Counted from the first letter of the stretch, positions 27,466 to 36,930 are shown. The stretch is DNA of 64,000 nucleotides from Clostridiales bacterium (GCA_003343705.1 QAKR01000026.1:62001-126000), one strand, 5' to 3'. A program made the numbers and translations. Notes: generated by a model not told the origin, from the letters alone.

Positions 27466-28344
27466 TTATAACCCCTGATTTTCAAGCTCCGTAAAATACG
27501 GTAATAAATCAACTGCTCCATAAGAGTGATAAGCAACTACTCTATGTGTTTTAGGGCTGAATATTATTCTTTGGCCGAAAGCCCCAGCCATATGGTAAAT
27601 GCCATGATCATGTGCTGCGATAGATCCTGATGTTCCGAACTCATCTTTGTACTGGCTTGAATAAATATAATCAGCCCAAGTTTCGGAAAATATACGTTTT
27701 CCTTCATAAACTCCTCGATCGAGATAAAGCTGTCCTATCTTTGCCAGATCCCAGGTTTTGCAGAAAAGCCCTGTCCCACCTAAGGTGTGCCCATCAAAAC
27801 AGCGTGACCAAGCATATACATGAAATCTAAGCGGTACGAAAAGCTCTTTTTGCAAGAAATTTTCAAGATCCATACCGGTTATTTTCTCAACTATTCGAGA
27901 AATTATATAATAATTTCCGTCTGCATAAACCATCTCTTTACCCGGAGTAAGGGTTATGGGTTGTCCGAGCAGAAAATGAAGAACGTCTGTTGTGTTAAAA
28001 TCGTTAAAATCTTCGCCGTCAAAGTCACAACCTCGCGGTGATCCTGTTCTGTGTCTAAAAACTTGCTCGATTGTAACTTCATCCCACTTTTTATCGTACC
28101 CTTCGGGATAAAACTCTGAAAGATATTTAGATACTTTATCGTTTACATCTACAAGCCTTCTATCACTTAAAATACCTATTGCTATACTTGTAACGGTTTT
28201 TGCTATTGAATAACAATCATGTGCAGCGTTTCCCCAATTAATTTGAACCTGTCCGGCGCCTGCATCGGTTCTTTCAACTATATTGTATATATTCAAATCC
28301 TCACTTCTTGCTTTTTCTGCAAGTTTATCAAGAAAAAGTGACAT
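27466..28344 (-). CDS. serine hydrolase, beta-lactamase/DD-peptidase fold (copy 2)
   Basis: A 292-residue paralogue of the hydrolase at 6871-7779. S-I-A-K lies at residues 46-49, exactly where copy 1 has its nucleophile. The tyrosine motif is Y-A-D-G-N-Y-Y and the late motif H-S-Y-G. No signal peptide is present. AGGGGG lies upstream of the ATG. It is monocistronic, facing clpX. It probably hydrolyses an ester or D-amino-acid peptide in the cytoplasm; the substrate is unknown. Confidence 0.8.
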   Translation of the reverse strand: MSLFLDKLAEKARSEDLNIYNIVERTDAGAGQVQINWGNAAHDCYSIAKTVTSIAIGILSDRRLVDVNDKVSKYLSEFYPEGYDKKWDEVTIEQVFRHRTGSPRGCDFDGEDFNDFNTTDVLHFLLGQPITLTPGKEMVYADGNYYIISRIVEKITGMDLENFLQKELFVPLRFHVYAWSRCFDGHTLGGTGLFCKTWDLAKIGQLYLDRGVYEGKRIFSETWADYIYSSQYKDEFGTSGSIAAHDHGIYHMAGAFGQRIIFSPKTHRVVAYHSYGAVDLLPYFTELENQGL

Positions 28345-28400
28345 TTGTAGACCCCCTTTTATAATTGTTAATAGACTAAAAATGAAGATGATAGGATAAT

Positions 28401-28436
28401 GTAAAAAATAAAGGGCAACCCCAGGGCTGCCCTTTT
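28401..28436 (-). terminator. terminator for the MutS-like gene
   Basis: On the minus strand a GC-rich hairpin (GGGCA...TGCCC with an inner CCC/GGG) ends in A followed by a run of six T. It lies 20 bp after the stop codon at 28455. Confidence 0.8.
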
Positions 28437-28454
28437 CTAAATTTTTATCTGGTT

Positions 28455-30032
28455 TTATAATTTTGCGGTGATACCATACTTTTCAGCAACATCGCGAGCA
28501 AATTTAGCACTTTCGGGACGTTGTCTTTCAACTACAAATACAGGTCTGTCATTTTCAGTTTTCATTACTAATGTGTCAACTTTTGAACCGTCCTTTACTT
28601 GTGCATTGAATTCATCGGATTGTTCGCCGAGCTCTGAAAGGTCGGTTGAAATAATACCTATTGCTTTTGCTTTTGCGGCATTTAAAATAACCTGTGAAAT
28701 AATGTATGAAGCTTCTCCTGAGTTTGCACATTCAAGAGCCTGGTCAATAATTATCATAGTGTTTTCATTAAGGTCTTTTAAAAGTGCACCGATCTTTGCG
28801 CATTCTTCTTCAACCTTTGAACGGCTCTTTTCAGCCGCTGTAATTTTCGGGCTAAGAACAAGTATGTTTTTAACAGGGCTCATAACAGCATTATCTGCTG
28901 GAACATACATACCAAGCTGGAACATTACCTGGGCAATACCTAACGCGTTTGAGAATAGCGTTTTACCGCTGCGTGAAGGTCCTGTTAAAATATATAAGCC
29001 TCCGAACTGATCAAATACTACACTGTTTGTTGCATAATCACGTGTACCTTCTTTAAGTACGTGAAGAGGATTGTAAAGACCTGTGATATGGCATTGACGT
29101 TCTTCCATTGTTTTGATTTCAGGTTTGCAAACTCTAAGTCTGAATATTCTGAGTTTTTCAACCATTGCAACGCCTGCTATGTAGAAGGAAAGTTGGTCAA
29201 TTATGTTTGCAAGGAATTCGGTGTTTATTGCCATATATTCCTGAACCATCGGAGTCCATTTTTTAATAAGAGTTGTGAATACGGAATCCAGAGAAGCATC
29301 TAAAGATATAAAGAAATTATCGGCTTCTTCCGGAGTCATTCCTTTGGTTATGCCGTCAAGCGGTGTCATGCAATAGTAGTTATCATCTTTAAAGTCCATG
29401 CGTAAAATCTTGTCCATAACATTGCCTGCTTTGAACACATCATTGTTAACTGAAAGAATACCTGCTTCTTTCGGACGCAGTTGTGCGTCGAGGTTTACGC
29501 CAAGGGTAACACTTTTAACGCCTTTAACTGTATTTGAAGCTTCGCTCATGCGTTCACGCATAGAGTTGTAGTCAGCGTTTGTTACTGTATCGTTTATAAA
29601 CTTTGCAAGGTTTTTAAATCCTTCAGATTTATACTCATTTTTTGATTCCTGTAAAGCTTCGTTAAGAGAAGACATTGTATCAAAATAGAGATCCATTTCA
29701 CAAATGCTGTAAAGGTGTGCAGCTGTATCGCCTTCTTTAACACGTTGATTTTTAAGGTCGATAAGCTCTATAAGGCGGGGCATTATTTTTTCAAGTGCAG
29801 CACGGAAAGTTTTGCAGGTCATAAGATCTTCAAAAATTTCCTGTCTGTATTTTATTGTGGGGATGTCATAGGTTAAATAGTCGAGAACTTTGTTTGTTTC
29901 GTTTATGCTTCCGAAAAGACGGAGCGTGCCGAAAAACAATGCATGGTCAAACCCAAGGTCGTTATAAAACGCGGTGTTTGTAAGATTTTTTGATTTTGCT
30001 TCTTCATTAGGATAAAGTAAATCAATACTCAT
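28455..30032 (-). CDS. MutS-like ATPase domain protein
   Basis: A 525-residue protein that lacks the MutS mismatch-binding N-terminal domain but resembles MutS domains III and V. A helical lever region (about 1-330) is followed by an ATPase domain. Its Walker A is GPSRSGKT near residue 350 (MutS has GPNxxGKS/T). A signature stretch SPKITAAEKSRSKVEEE sits near 395 where MutS has STFxxE. Walker B reads IIIDQAL near 428, with glutamine where MutS has the catalytic D-E. Reduced or altered ATP hydrolysis is therefore plausible. Its role in mismatch repair is doubtful. It is followed by a good terminator and shares a transcript with the membrane protein upstream. Confidence 0.75.
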   Translation of the reverse strand: MSIDLLYPNEEAKSKNLTNTAFYNDLGFDHALFFGTLRLFGSINETNKVLDYLTYDIPTIKYRQEIFEDLMTCKTFRAALEKIMPRLIELIDLKNQRVKEGDTAAHLYSICEMDLYFDTMSSLNEALQESKNEYKSEGFKNLAKFINDTVTNADYNSMRERMSEASNTVKGVKSVTLGVNLDAQLRPKEAGILSVNNDVFKAGNVMDKILRMDFKDDNYYCMTPLDGITKGMTPEEADNFFISLDASLDSVFTTLIKKWTPMVQEYMAINTEFLANIIDQLSFYIAGVAMVEKLRIFRLRVCKPEIKTMEERQCHITGLYNPLHVLKEGTRDYATNSVVFDQFGGLYILTGPSRSGKTLFSNALGIAQVMFQLGMYVPADNAVMSPVKNILVLSPKITAAEKSRSKVEEECAKIGALLKDLNENTMIIIDQALECANSGEASYIISQVILNAAKAKAIGIISTDLSELGEQSDEFNAQVKDGSKVDTLVMKTENDRPVFVVERQRPESAKFARDVAEKYGITAKL

Positions 30033-30089
30033 TGTGTTTCCTCCAATATCTTATCAATAAATTATTTTTAACGTTTTAAGTGCGATTGC

Positions 30090-30416
30090 TTATACTCTTT
30101 GAAGTACAAACATAATAATCGGAACAATGATGCACACAACTAAATAAACAGCTAAAAGCATGATCCTTGAATATTTATAAGCATGCCACACTGCCATGAA
30201 CTTGATGATCATAAAGATTACAACCATCCATAAAGGAGCCATAAATATGAGCATCAACCCACCTATACTGGTTCCGAACGAAAGCCCGGACAGTGCCCCT
30301 AAGATAAGAGCCATCGCACCAGCGAACCCCAAAAGAGATTTACGGGGTGTTCTTATAAATTTAGGCTCGTCTGGAACGTTAAATATAGTTATGCCGCTGC
30401 CTTCTTTGTCTGCCAT
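30090..30416 (-). CDS. small membrane protein upstream of the MutS-like gene
   Basis: A 108-residue protein of unknown function. A basic and polar N-terminus (about 28 residues, with PDEPKFIRTPRKS) is followed by three hydrophobic helices at about 30-50, 55-75 and 85-105. ATG 30416 has GAGGAGG with 9-nt spacing, so an in-frame codon at 30437 is unlikely. It lies 57 bp before the MutS-like gene on the same strand, so they are probably co-transcribed. Confidence 0.7.
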   Translation of the reverse strand: MADKEGSGITIFNVPDEPKFIRTPRKSLLGFAGAMALILGALSGLSFGTSIGGLMLIFMAPLWMVVIFMIIKFMAVWHAYKYSRIMLLAVYLVVCIIVPIIMFVLQRV

Positions 30417-30556
30417 CTGTAAAAGCCTCCTCGACATTTTTTTTATTACACATTATATGATACTATAAAATATGTAAAATTTCAAGCACTTTATTAAAAA
30501 TCTTATTAAGTTTATAATTATTTTCCAATTAAAGATAATTTTAATTATATTCAGGC

Positions 30557-30585
30557 TTGAAAATATACTTTTATTATGATAAAAT
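30557..30585 (+). promoter_or_regulatory. promoter for trmL
   Basis: TTGAAA at 30557-30562 and TAAAAT at 30580-30585 with 17 bp between them. It is divergent from the membrane protein gene. Confidence 0.6.
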
Positions 30586-30682
30586 ATAATAGAATAACAT
30601 TGACTGGATCTATAGTTTTGAAAGAATTTGTAAATATAATTAGATATAAGCAAATAAATAATCATTGAATGGAAGCTTTTTT

Positions 30683-31168
30683 ATGCATTATAATATTGTA
30701 TTGGTTGAACCTGAAATACCTCAAAACACAGGAAACATTGCCCGAACATGTGCCTGTACAGGTGCATCGCTTCATATTGTTAAACCGATGATGTTTGAAA
30801 TCGATGAAAAACATGTTAAAAGAGCAGGCCTTGATTACTGGCATTTGCTTGACTTGCACATACATGAAAACCTTTCGGATTTTTTAGAGTATGCCAAAGG
30901 TTCCCCCATGCGATTGGCTTCGACAAAATCTTCTAAAAATCATACAGAAGCAACATATCCGGATGGGTGCTATATCCTTTTTGGTAAAGAAACAAAAGGT
31001 TTGCCGGAAGATCTTTTAAAAGAGCATTATGAAGATTGTGTGCGAATTCCTATGCTGGAAACGTTAAGAAGCCTTAATTTGGCAAATTCTGTGGCAGTTG
31101 TACTTTATGAAGCTTTGCGACAAAGCGGGTTTGACGGGCTCGAACAGCAAGGGAGGTTGAGAGGATGA
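30683..31168 (+). CDS. trmL: tRNA (cytidine(34)-2'-O)-methyltransferase
   Basis: A 161-residue SPOUT methyltransferase that modifies the wobble base of tRNA(Leu). The start MHYNIVLVEPEIPQNTGNIART, read as VEPEIPQNTGN, and the knot blocks LFGKETKGLP and IPMLETLRSLNLANSVAV, read as RSLNLANSVAV, are diagnostic. ATG 30683 has GGAAG 7 nt upstream; an in-frame TTG at 30665 lies before that site. The TGA overlaps the next ATG (ATGA). Confidence 0.93.
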   Translation: MHYNIVLVEPEIPQNTGNIARTCACTGASLHIVKPMMFEIDEKHVKRAGLDYWHLLDLHIHENLSDFLEYAKGSPMRLASTKSSKNHTEATYPDGCYILFGKETKGLPEDLLKEHYEDCVRIPMLETLRSLNLANSVAVVLYEALRQSGFDGLEQQGRLRG

Positions 31169-32196
31169 GAAATAAAAAAGATAAATTTATTACTTTTGCT
31201 GAAATGGATCATCGTGCATATGTAAAAGATGCATTTAATCTTTTTTTAGTAATGGGTTGTTTTATCTGTATAACACAAGCTTTATTCTCCGTACCTGTAC
31301 CTACAATGTTTGATAGGTTTGCTAATAATAACTTAATTGTTTGTTTAAGGCAGTCTCTTTCAATGCTTTATCAAGGGGTTGCTCTTTATACACCGTTTTT
31401 AATCTTAGTAATTGCTAAAAACCGCTCTGCGGGAAGGTATTTTTCAAATAAAGATACTGTTGCAAAACCGGGACATTATATATTAGGTACGCTTTCTGTT
31501 ACAGGCTTAGGAATTGCTATCTATTATCTTTCAACATTTATTATACTTAAAATGACAAACGAGGGGTTTGTAATAAATGAAAGTTTACCTCTTCTCGGTA
31601 GCAACCCGCTGACATACTCTTCGTTTATAATATCGGCAACTGTAATCCCTGCATTTTTTACTGAAATTACTTTCCGGGGAATTGTAATGACAGAAATTAA
31701 AAAGGACAGTTATGTCTTTGCCGTGATAGTTGCGTCTCTTATCAACAGCGTATCACATTTGTCTTTTTTACAAATGCCGTTTATGTTTGTGACAGGGCTT
31801 GTAAGCGGTTGGATTTGTTTAAAAACAAAAACTCTTTGGGTGTCATATGTTGCAAACGGAATAATGAACGGTGCAATTGCAGGGATTTATGTATTTAAAA
31901 CAGTAAATTCAGAAGCATACAATTCTGTTATGCCGGTTCTTTCGGTTATATGCGGTATCATCGGAATCCTAAGTCTTATAGGACTATTTATTATTTACGG
32001 GTTTAAAATTGATAAGCAAATTAAAGGGCTTTCAAAAAAAGATAGTTTAAAGGCCTTTTTCGGTGCCTTTGGGCTTTGGATATTGATATTTATAACGGTT
32101 TTTGAAGTTTTCTTTTTGTATATTAAAAAGCCAAGAAAAGAAGAAACCCCTAATTCCCCCGCGGTGGTAGAAGTTTTTAAGCAAGATCTTATATAA
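31165..32196 (+). CDS. CPBP family intramembrane metalloprotease-like protein
   Basis: A 343-residue polytopic membrane protein with about eight helices. Three blocks match the CPBP (Abi, Rce1-like) family: FFTEITFRG near residue 167, where the usual E-E-x-x-x-R keeps one glutamate before the arginine; a helix with SVSHLSF near 193; and SYVANGIMN near 228. Members are putative proteases for prenylated or peptide substrates, bacteriocin immunity or membrane protein maturation. The change of the first glutamate to threonine may weaken catalysis. It is translationally coupled to trmL and followed by a strong terminator. Confidence 0.78.
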   Translation: MRNKKDKFITFAEMDHRAYVKDAFNLFLVMGCFICITQALFSVPVPTMFDRFANNNLIVCLRQSLSMLYQGVALYTPFLILVIAKNRSAGRYFSNKDTVAKPGHYILGTLSVTGLGIAIYYLSTFIILKMTNEGFVINESLPLLGSNPLTYSSFIISATVIPAFFTEITFRGIVMTEIKKDSYVFAVIVASLINSVSHLSFLQMPFMFVTGLVSGWICLKTKTLWVSYVANGIMNGAIAGIYVFKTVNSEAYNSVMPVLSVICGIIGILSLIGLFIIYGFKIDKQIKGLSKKDSLKAFFGAFGLWILIFITVFEVFFLYIKKPRKEETPNSPAVVEVFKQDLI

Positions 32197-32206
32197 CATT
32201 CGTATT

Positions 32207-32259
32207 AAAAATACCCGCTTAAAAGAGACTGTTCAGGTCTTTTGTAGGCGGGTATTTTT
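32207..32259. terminator. bidirectional terminator
   Basis: A 12-bp stem AAAAATACCCGC (32207-32218) with GCGGGTATTTTT (32248-32259), plus an inner AAAAGA/TCTTTT pairing, between the convergent CPBP gene and the glycosidase operon. Confidence 0.88.
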
Positions 32260-32272
32260 ATGCTATATTGAT

Positions 32273-34093
32273 TTATTTACTAATGAACTGATATTTATAT
32301 CTTCCGCTGGGGGCGACGTCTCCGTTAATATAGAAATCCATAATATCGCCATCATTTTGCATGTTGTCAGACCACTTAAAGTTTACGGTATATTCATCAC
32401 CGGTGATACCCAACATTGTTTTAGGAATTTTAATTTGCAGTCTGTTTCCGTTAATATTATAATAAATCTTGCCTACGGTCTCCCAGTTCCAGCCTCCGGT
32501 TGAGCGTTCAAGTGTTGCCATATCCGTAGGGCTTTGGCGATTTACTATATAATCAAAAGTCTCCCAGTTTTTATCACTGTTATTTACGTCAATCAAAAGC
32601 CTCATCCATGCATCGTCGCTACGAGGGGAAAGATTTTCCTTTGTCTTAACCATAAAATAAATATTTTCGCTGTCTCGGGTAACTTTAGCTGAAGTTATAT
32701 CGTTTCTACCTGTTGTATTGTAATAGCGGACTCCACCATACCCGTCACTGTTGCGATCGAAAGTGTTGCCCTTATATGCTGCATATTCAGGCGAAATGTT
32801 TGCCCACATATCTTCTGTTGAATTTATATCAATTACTTTTGAATCAGATGCTATAGGGGTTTGGTCGCAGCCTTTAAATTTACGGATAAAATCTACCATT
32901 TGATAGTAGTAGCTGTCTTTCAAGCTTGTTTTAGAAAACTCTATATCCCGGCTAAACTCTTTTGAGAACTGATCCGGAAATGCATTAACAGTTCCGCACC
33001 ATTCTGGGAAACGCATAGCACAGCGTTCGTTCCATCCTGTAATGAATATAAATTCGGGATCCTGCTCTATTGCATATTCAAACTGCTCTGCAAAGTGCGC
33101 ACCATATTCAACTGCGTTATCACGTGTATCATACCCATTCTGAATAGTGTACGTCCTACCGTTTACAGTAGTACTCCCTGCATTTGATGCCTGTAATCCT
33201 CCACTATGATCGCTGTTCATCGCAACACTTACAGCCATTTGCTCTTTATAACTTTTTCCGTTTATTCTTTTATAAGCTATGTGTTGTGGGTATATGTTTG
33301 CCCATGTCCAGGATGAAGGGGTGGAAACAGCTGCATATCTGGGGTCAACATCACGCATTGTAAAGAAATCTTTTATTTCATTATAAAATTCATACTCTTT
33401 TGAGAAAGATGCACTTCCCATGACCATAGGTTTCCCTTCATATAAAAACCAAGTATCCTTGTAAAGTCCGTCGCGATAATATCGAGAGTAAAGTGTTTCA
33501 AGTTGTATTCTTCTGTTTATTGACCCTCCGAAGCTTAAAACAAAAGAGATTTTAGGAACATTGACACCGTCATCATATGCTTGCTGGAATGTCTTGAATA
33601 TAGCATCAAGGCTATTGTCAAAAAGCGTGGAGTTGTTGGTACAGTCAAAAAATATAACATCAACCCCCGCATCAGCCAGGACTTCCGCATGACGGCGTAA
33701 AACCCATGTGTCGGTTGTAAGATAATGTCCGTAAATCGGTTCGTGCCAAGAATGATTCATATATTCCCAGCTCCAAGCAGGATGTGTAATATCTCGCCAC
33801 ATATTTTCATTATTAAACGCTTCTATAATTGTTGTATTACTTACACCGAGCTCGTTTTCACGCCAGCCGGATTCATGCCAATTCCAGTAAAACATCCCAA
33901 CATATTTATCTTTTTTAGCGCCTGTTTGATCATATGTTGAAATTGTTCGTCCAAGATTATCCGTCGCAACCCATGTTGATGATGTCGCTTTCTCGATAGT
34001 TGGGGTTTCTTGTTCTGCAACTGACGGTATAATTGAGAGAGAAAAGACCAGTAAAAGTATAAAGCATATTAGGAATATAAATTTATTTTTCAT
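32273..34093 (-). CDS. secreted TIM-barrel glycosidase-like protein, copy A, with C-terminal beta-sandwich
   Basis: A 606-residue exported protein (signal peptide about 1-26). Residues about 45-420 look like a TIM-barrel hydrolase of the GH71/GH99-like kind: GMFYWNWHESGW, WVLRRHAEVLADAGVDVIFFD, read as ADAGVDVIFFD with acidic D-C-T-N, YEGKPMVMG, and FITGWNER near 350. D and E in those blocks are candidate catalytic residues. The last 165 or so residues form a predicted beta-sandwich reminiscent of CBM9/DOMON domains and are almost the same in copies B and C. It is the last gene of a four-gene operon and its ATG overlaps the TAA of the dockerin gene by one base. The specific glycan is unknown. 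Confidence 0.72.
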   Translation of the reverse strand: MKNKFIFLICFILLLVFSLSIIPSVAEQETPTIEKATSSTWVATDNLGRTISTYDQTGAKKDKYVGMFYWNWHESGWRENELGVSNTTIIEAFNNENMWRDITHPAWSWEYMNHSWHEPIYGHYLTTDTWVLRRHAEVLADAGVDVIFFDCTNNSTLFDNSLDAIFKTFQQAYDDGVNVPKISFVLSFGGSINRRIQLETLYSRYYRDGLYKDTWFLYEGKPMVMGSASFSKEYEFYNEIKDFFTMRDVDPRYAAVSTPSSWTWANIYPQHIAYKRINGKSYKEQMAVSVAMNSDHSGGLQASNAGSTTVNGRTYTIQNGYDTRDNAVEYGAHFAEQFEYAIEQDPEFIFITGWNERCAMRFPEWCGTVNAFPDQFSKEFSRDIEFSKTSLKDSYYYQMVDFIRKFKGCDQTPIASDSKVIDINSTEDMWANISPEYAAYKGNTFDRNSDGYGGVRYYNTTGRNDITSAKVTRDSENIYFMVKTKENLSPRSDDAWMRLLIDVNNSDKNWETFDYIVNRQSPTDMATLERSTGGWNWETVGKIYYNINGNRLQIKIPKTMLGITGDEYTVNFKWSDNMQNDGDIMDFYINGDVAPSGRYKYQFISK

Positions 34094-35115
34094 TATTTAA
34101 CCTCCTCAAATGCAATACCCAAAGAAGTGGCAAGAGTTTCGGCATATGAACCTTTTACGCCTTTAATAAGAGCCAAACTCTTACATTCTTTAAAGGCCGT
34201 TGAGTCACTACCTGTAACACTTGAAGGGATTGTAATTTCTGTGATTGAAGAATAAGCAAACGCTTCTTTGTCTATATAAGTTATGCCTGTAGGAACAACT
34301 ACAGATGAAAGGGCGGTACAGTAGTAATACATTCTGTATTCAATATTTGTAATATTGTTTGTAAATACCGGATTTTTCAGAGCGTAACAGCCGCTGAAGG
34401 CATCCCATGCTCTAAGGTCAACAGTAGAGGGAATGTCAATGTTTTCGAGTTTTGTACAACAGTTAAATGCACGCATATCAATTGTTGTCACACTTGCAGG
34501 AATATTTATACTTATCAGGTTTAAACAACCTGCAAAAGCTTGGGATCCAATATGTGTAACGGTATCTGGGATTATAATTTTTTCAACGTTTGTTTTATAG
34601 TAAAAAGCCATTGCTTCAATACGTGTTACCTCATTCGGTATAACCACTTGTCCACCGTTGCCTTTATATTCAATAACAACAACTTCGCTTCCTCTTACCT
34701 GCATTTCAAAATCTTTAAATTGGGGCTCTTCAATAAGTTTTTCCTGTTCGGTCTTAGGTGTGAAATACTCTGTTTCTGGGTCATACTCCATAGGCTGATC
34801 GTCAAAAAGCGGAAAAATAGGCAGCTTCTCTTTCCCAGCAACACACCTGAAAACTTTCATTGTATCGGAAAGTTCAATTTTCCCACTCTTATCAAGATCT
34901 CCTACTTTTACCGTAAAAGTATCAAAGGTGTCTTTGCCTGCAGTAAAACGGAACATCATCATAGCATCAACGAGCTCTATTGATCCACTGTAATCTACAT
35001 CTCCGTTTTTGGTGAATTTCTTGTCAGCCTCAGGCTGTGGAAATGCGTTTAACGCAAAAACCGTAATTGACGCAATCAAAACTAATATTATTACGGACGT
35101 TATTATTTTTTTCAT
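34093..35115 (-). CDS. secreted dockerin plus leucine-rich-repeat (BspA-type) protein
   Basis: A 340-residue exported protein. After the signal peptide (about 1-22) come two EF-hand-like dockerin repeats, GDVDYSGSIELVD near residue 38 and GDLDKSGKIELSD near 72, each followed by a helix ending in AGK. This is the type I dockerin arrangement, normally at a C-terminus. A short linker leads to BspA-type LRR repeats (IPDTVTHIGSQAFAGC, IPASVTTIDMRAFNCC) up to the C-terminus. The repeats suggest binding to a partner or surface; the dockerin suggests docking to a cohesin. It lies in the middle of the glycosidase triplet. Confidence 0.85.
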   Translation of the reverse strand: MKKIITSVIILVLIASITVFALNAFPQPEADKKFTKNGDVDYSGSIELVDAMMMFRFTAGKDTFDTFTVKVGDLDKSGKIELSDTMKVFRCVAGKEKLPIFPLFDDQPMEYDPETEYFTPKTEQEKLIEEPQFKDFEMQVRGSEVVVIEYKGNGGQVVIPNEVTRIEAMAFYYKTNVEKIIIPDTVTHIGSQAFAGCLNLISINIPASVTTIDMRAFNCCTKLENIDIPSTVDLRAWDAFSGCYALKNPVFTNNITNIEYRMYYYCTALSSVVVPTGITYIDKEAFAYSSITEITIPSSVTGSDSTAFKECKSLALIKGVKGSYAETLATSLGIAFEEVK

Positions 35116-35130
35116 GAAAAAATCCTCCTC

Positions 35131-36921
35131 TTATTTACTTATAAATTGATATTTAAATCTTCCGCTTGGTGCAACATCTCCGTTGATGTAAAAGTCCATA
35201 ATATCGCCATCGTTCTGCATATTATCAGACCACTTGAAATTTACGGTATATTCATCACCGGTGATACCTAACATTGTTTTAGGGATTTTAATTTGCAATC
35301 TGTTTTTGTTAATATTGTAATAAATTTTGCCTACTATCTCCCAGTTCCAACCTCCGGTTGATCTCTCAAGGGTGGCCATATCTGTGGGGCTTTGGCGGTT
35401 TACTATATAATCAAAAGTTTCCCAGTTTTTATCACTGTTGTTTACGTCAATCAAGAGTCTCATCCAAGCATCGTCGCTGCGTGGGGAAAGATTTCCTTTA
35501 GTTTCAACCATAAAATAAATATTTTCACTGTCTCGGGCCACTTTTGCTGAAGTTATATCGTTTCTGCCGGTTGTGTTGTAATAATGTAAGTCCCCATAAC
35601 CATCGCTGTCACGGTTAAAGGTATTTTCTTTATATGCAATATATTCGGGCGAAACATTTGTCCACATATCTTCTTGTGAGCTAATATCGATAACTTTAGG
35701 CGGAGAAGATACCGGTGGGATGTCACAACCTTTAAATTTGCGTATATAGTCCACCATTTGATAGTAATAATGATCCTTAAGATATCCTTCAGAAAACTCT
35801 ATGTCACGGCTTCTTTCATAATTAAACTGATCGCAAAACCAGTTTTCCAAAGGGTATAACTGGTTTTGAAAACGAATAGCGTTCCATTCGTTCCAACCGG
35901 TAATAAAAATAAATTCAGGGTCACTCTCTATTGCGTATTCGAATTGGTCGGCAAAATTTGCCCCATAGCAAACAGCTTTGTCATATGTTTCATATTGATT
36001 TTTTTTGGGAGACCAATTTCTTGTTACAATAGAACTGTGGTAGTTGCTCATATATGAGTTTCCGTCGTAAATTCCGGAATTGCGAGCTACGCTGACAGAC
36101 ATTTGTTCAGGAGTCTTGACTTTTGTTTCGGGATCTCTCCAATAAGCCATTTTTTGTGGGTAGTGTGATGTCCACGTCCAACCGTTTGGCGAAGTATCAT
36201 GCATCTGTCTAAAAGAAAAATAATTATATAAATAAGAACTACTCTCAGGAGAAAATGGCCCGATTATTAAAGGTTTTCCTTTATAAATAAACCATAAATC
36301 CATATATTTATTTTGTGAAAAAATATTATTATATAAAGTATTCAGTTGTTCATTTTGTGCCACTCCCGACGAATAGCTTAAGAAAAAAGATATTTTAGGC
36401 ACATCAACACCATCATCATATGCCTTTTGAAAAACCTTGAAAACATTTTCATATTCAAATAAAAAGTCACTGTTTGTACAGTCAAAGAATATAACATCTA
36501 CACCCACATCAGCTAATACTTCTGCCTGTCTACGTGTTACCCATTGGTCAGCATTTTTGTAGTAGCCATATAGAGGTTTGTCCCAGAAATGAACCGCAAA
36601 CTGCGGCCCCCAGGCTGGGTGAGTGATATCTTTTACTACATCGGTTGAAAAAGTATTTGTTATTAATGTATTGTTGTATGGCGTTTCCGTACCAAGATAA
36701 TCGTGCCAATTCCAAAAAAACAGCCCTACATACCTGTTATCTCTTATTCCAGATGTTTGTTCGTATCCTGCAATACTACGGCCAAGGCTGTCTGTAGCTA
36801 CCCAGGTTGAAGAGGTTGCTGATTCTACAGTATATCTTATATTCGCGGATAAGGGTAATAACCCTAAACAAAAAGGTGTTGTTAATATAAGTACAAATAA
36901 AACAAAAAACCTGGTTTTCAT
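35131..36921 (-). CDS. secreted TIM-barrel glycosidase-like protein, copy B
   Basis: A 596-residue paralogue of copies A and C with a signal peptide and the same two-domain build. Its catalytic half is clearly more divergent (for example VFFDCTNSDFLFEYEN and FITGWNEWNAIRF), while the C-terminal beta-sandwich is nearly unchanged. It keeps the acidic positions D-C-T-N and GWNE. Thus its substrate may differ although its C-terminal partner or ligand is likely shared. AGGAGG precedes the ATG. Nine bases separate it from copy C and 15 from the dockerin gene. Confidence 0.72.
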   Translation of the reverse strand: MKTRFFVLFVLILTTPFCLGLLPLSANIRYTVESATSSTWVATDSLGRSIAGYEQTSGIRDNRYVGLFFWNWHDYLGTETPYNNTLITNTFSTDVVKDITHPAWGPQFAVHFWDKPLYGYYKNADQWVTRRQAEVLADVGVDVIFFDCTNSDFLFEYENVFKVFQKAYDDGVDVPKISFFLSYSSGVAQNEQLNTLYNNIFSQNKYMDLWFIYKGKPLIIGPFSPESSSYLYNYFSFRQMHDTSPNGWTWTSHYPQKMAYWRDPETKVKTPEQMSVSVARNSGIYDGNSYMSNYHSSIVTRNWSPKKNQYETYDKAVCYGANFADQFEYAIESDPEFIFITGWNEWNAIRFQNQLYPLENWFCDQFNYERSRDIEFSEGYLKDHYYYQMVDYIRKFKGCDIPPVSSPPKVIDISSQEDMWTNVSPEYIAYKENTFNRDSDGYGDLHYYNTTGRNDITSAKVARDSENIYFMVETKGNLSPRSDDAWMRLLIDVNNSDKNWETFDYIVNRQSPTDMATLERSTGGWNWEIVGKIYYNINKNRLQIKIPKTMLGITGDEYTVNFKWSDNMQNDGDIMDFYINGDVAPSGRFKYQFISK

Positions 36922-36930
36922 AGTGGCCTC

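Noticed and set aside
28468..29010. A 180-residue open frame on the plus strand, opposite the MutS-like gene
   Set aside because: It is antisense to a well-supported coding region, has a composition of a reverse-complement shadow (Ser/Thr-rich) and lacks a ribosome-binding site.
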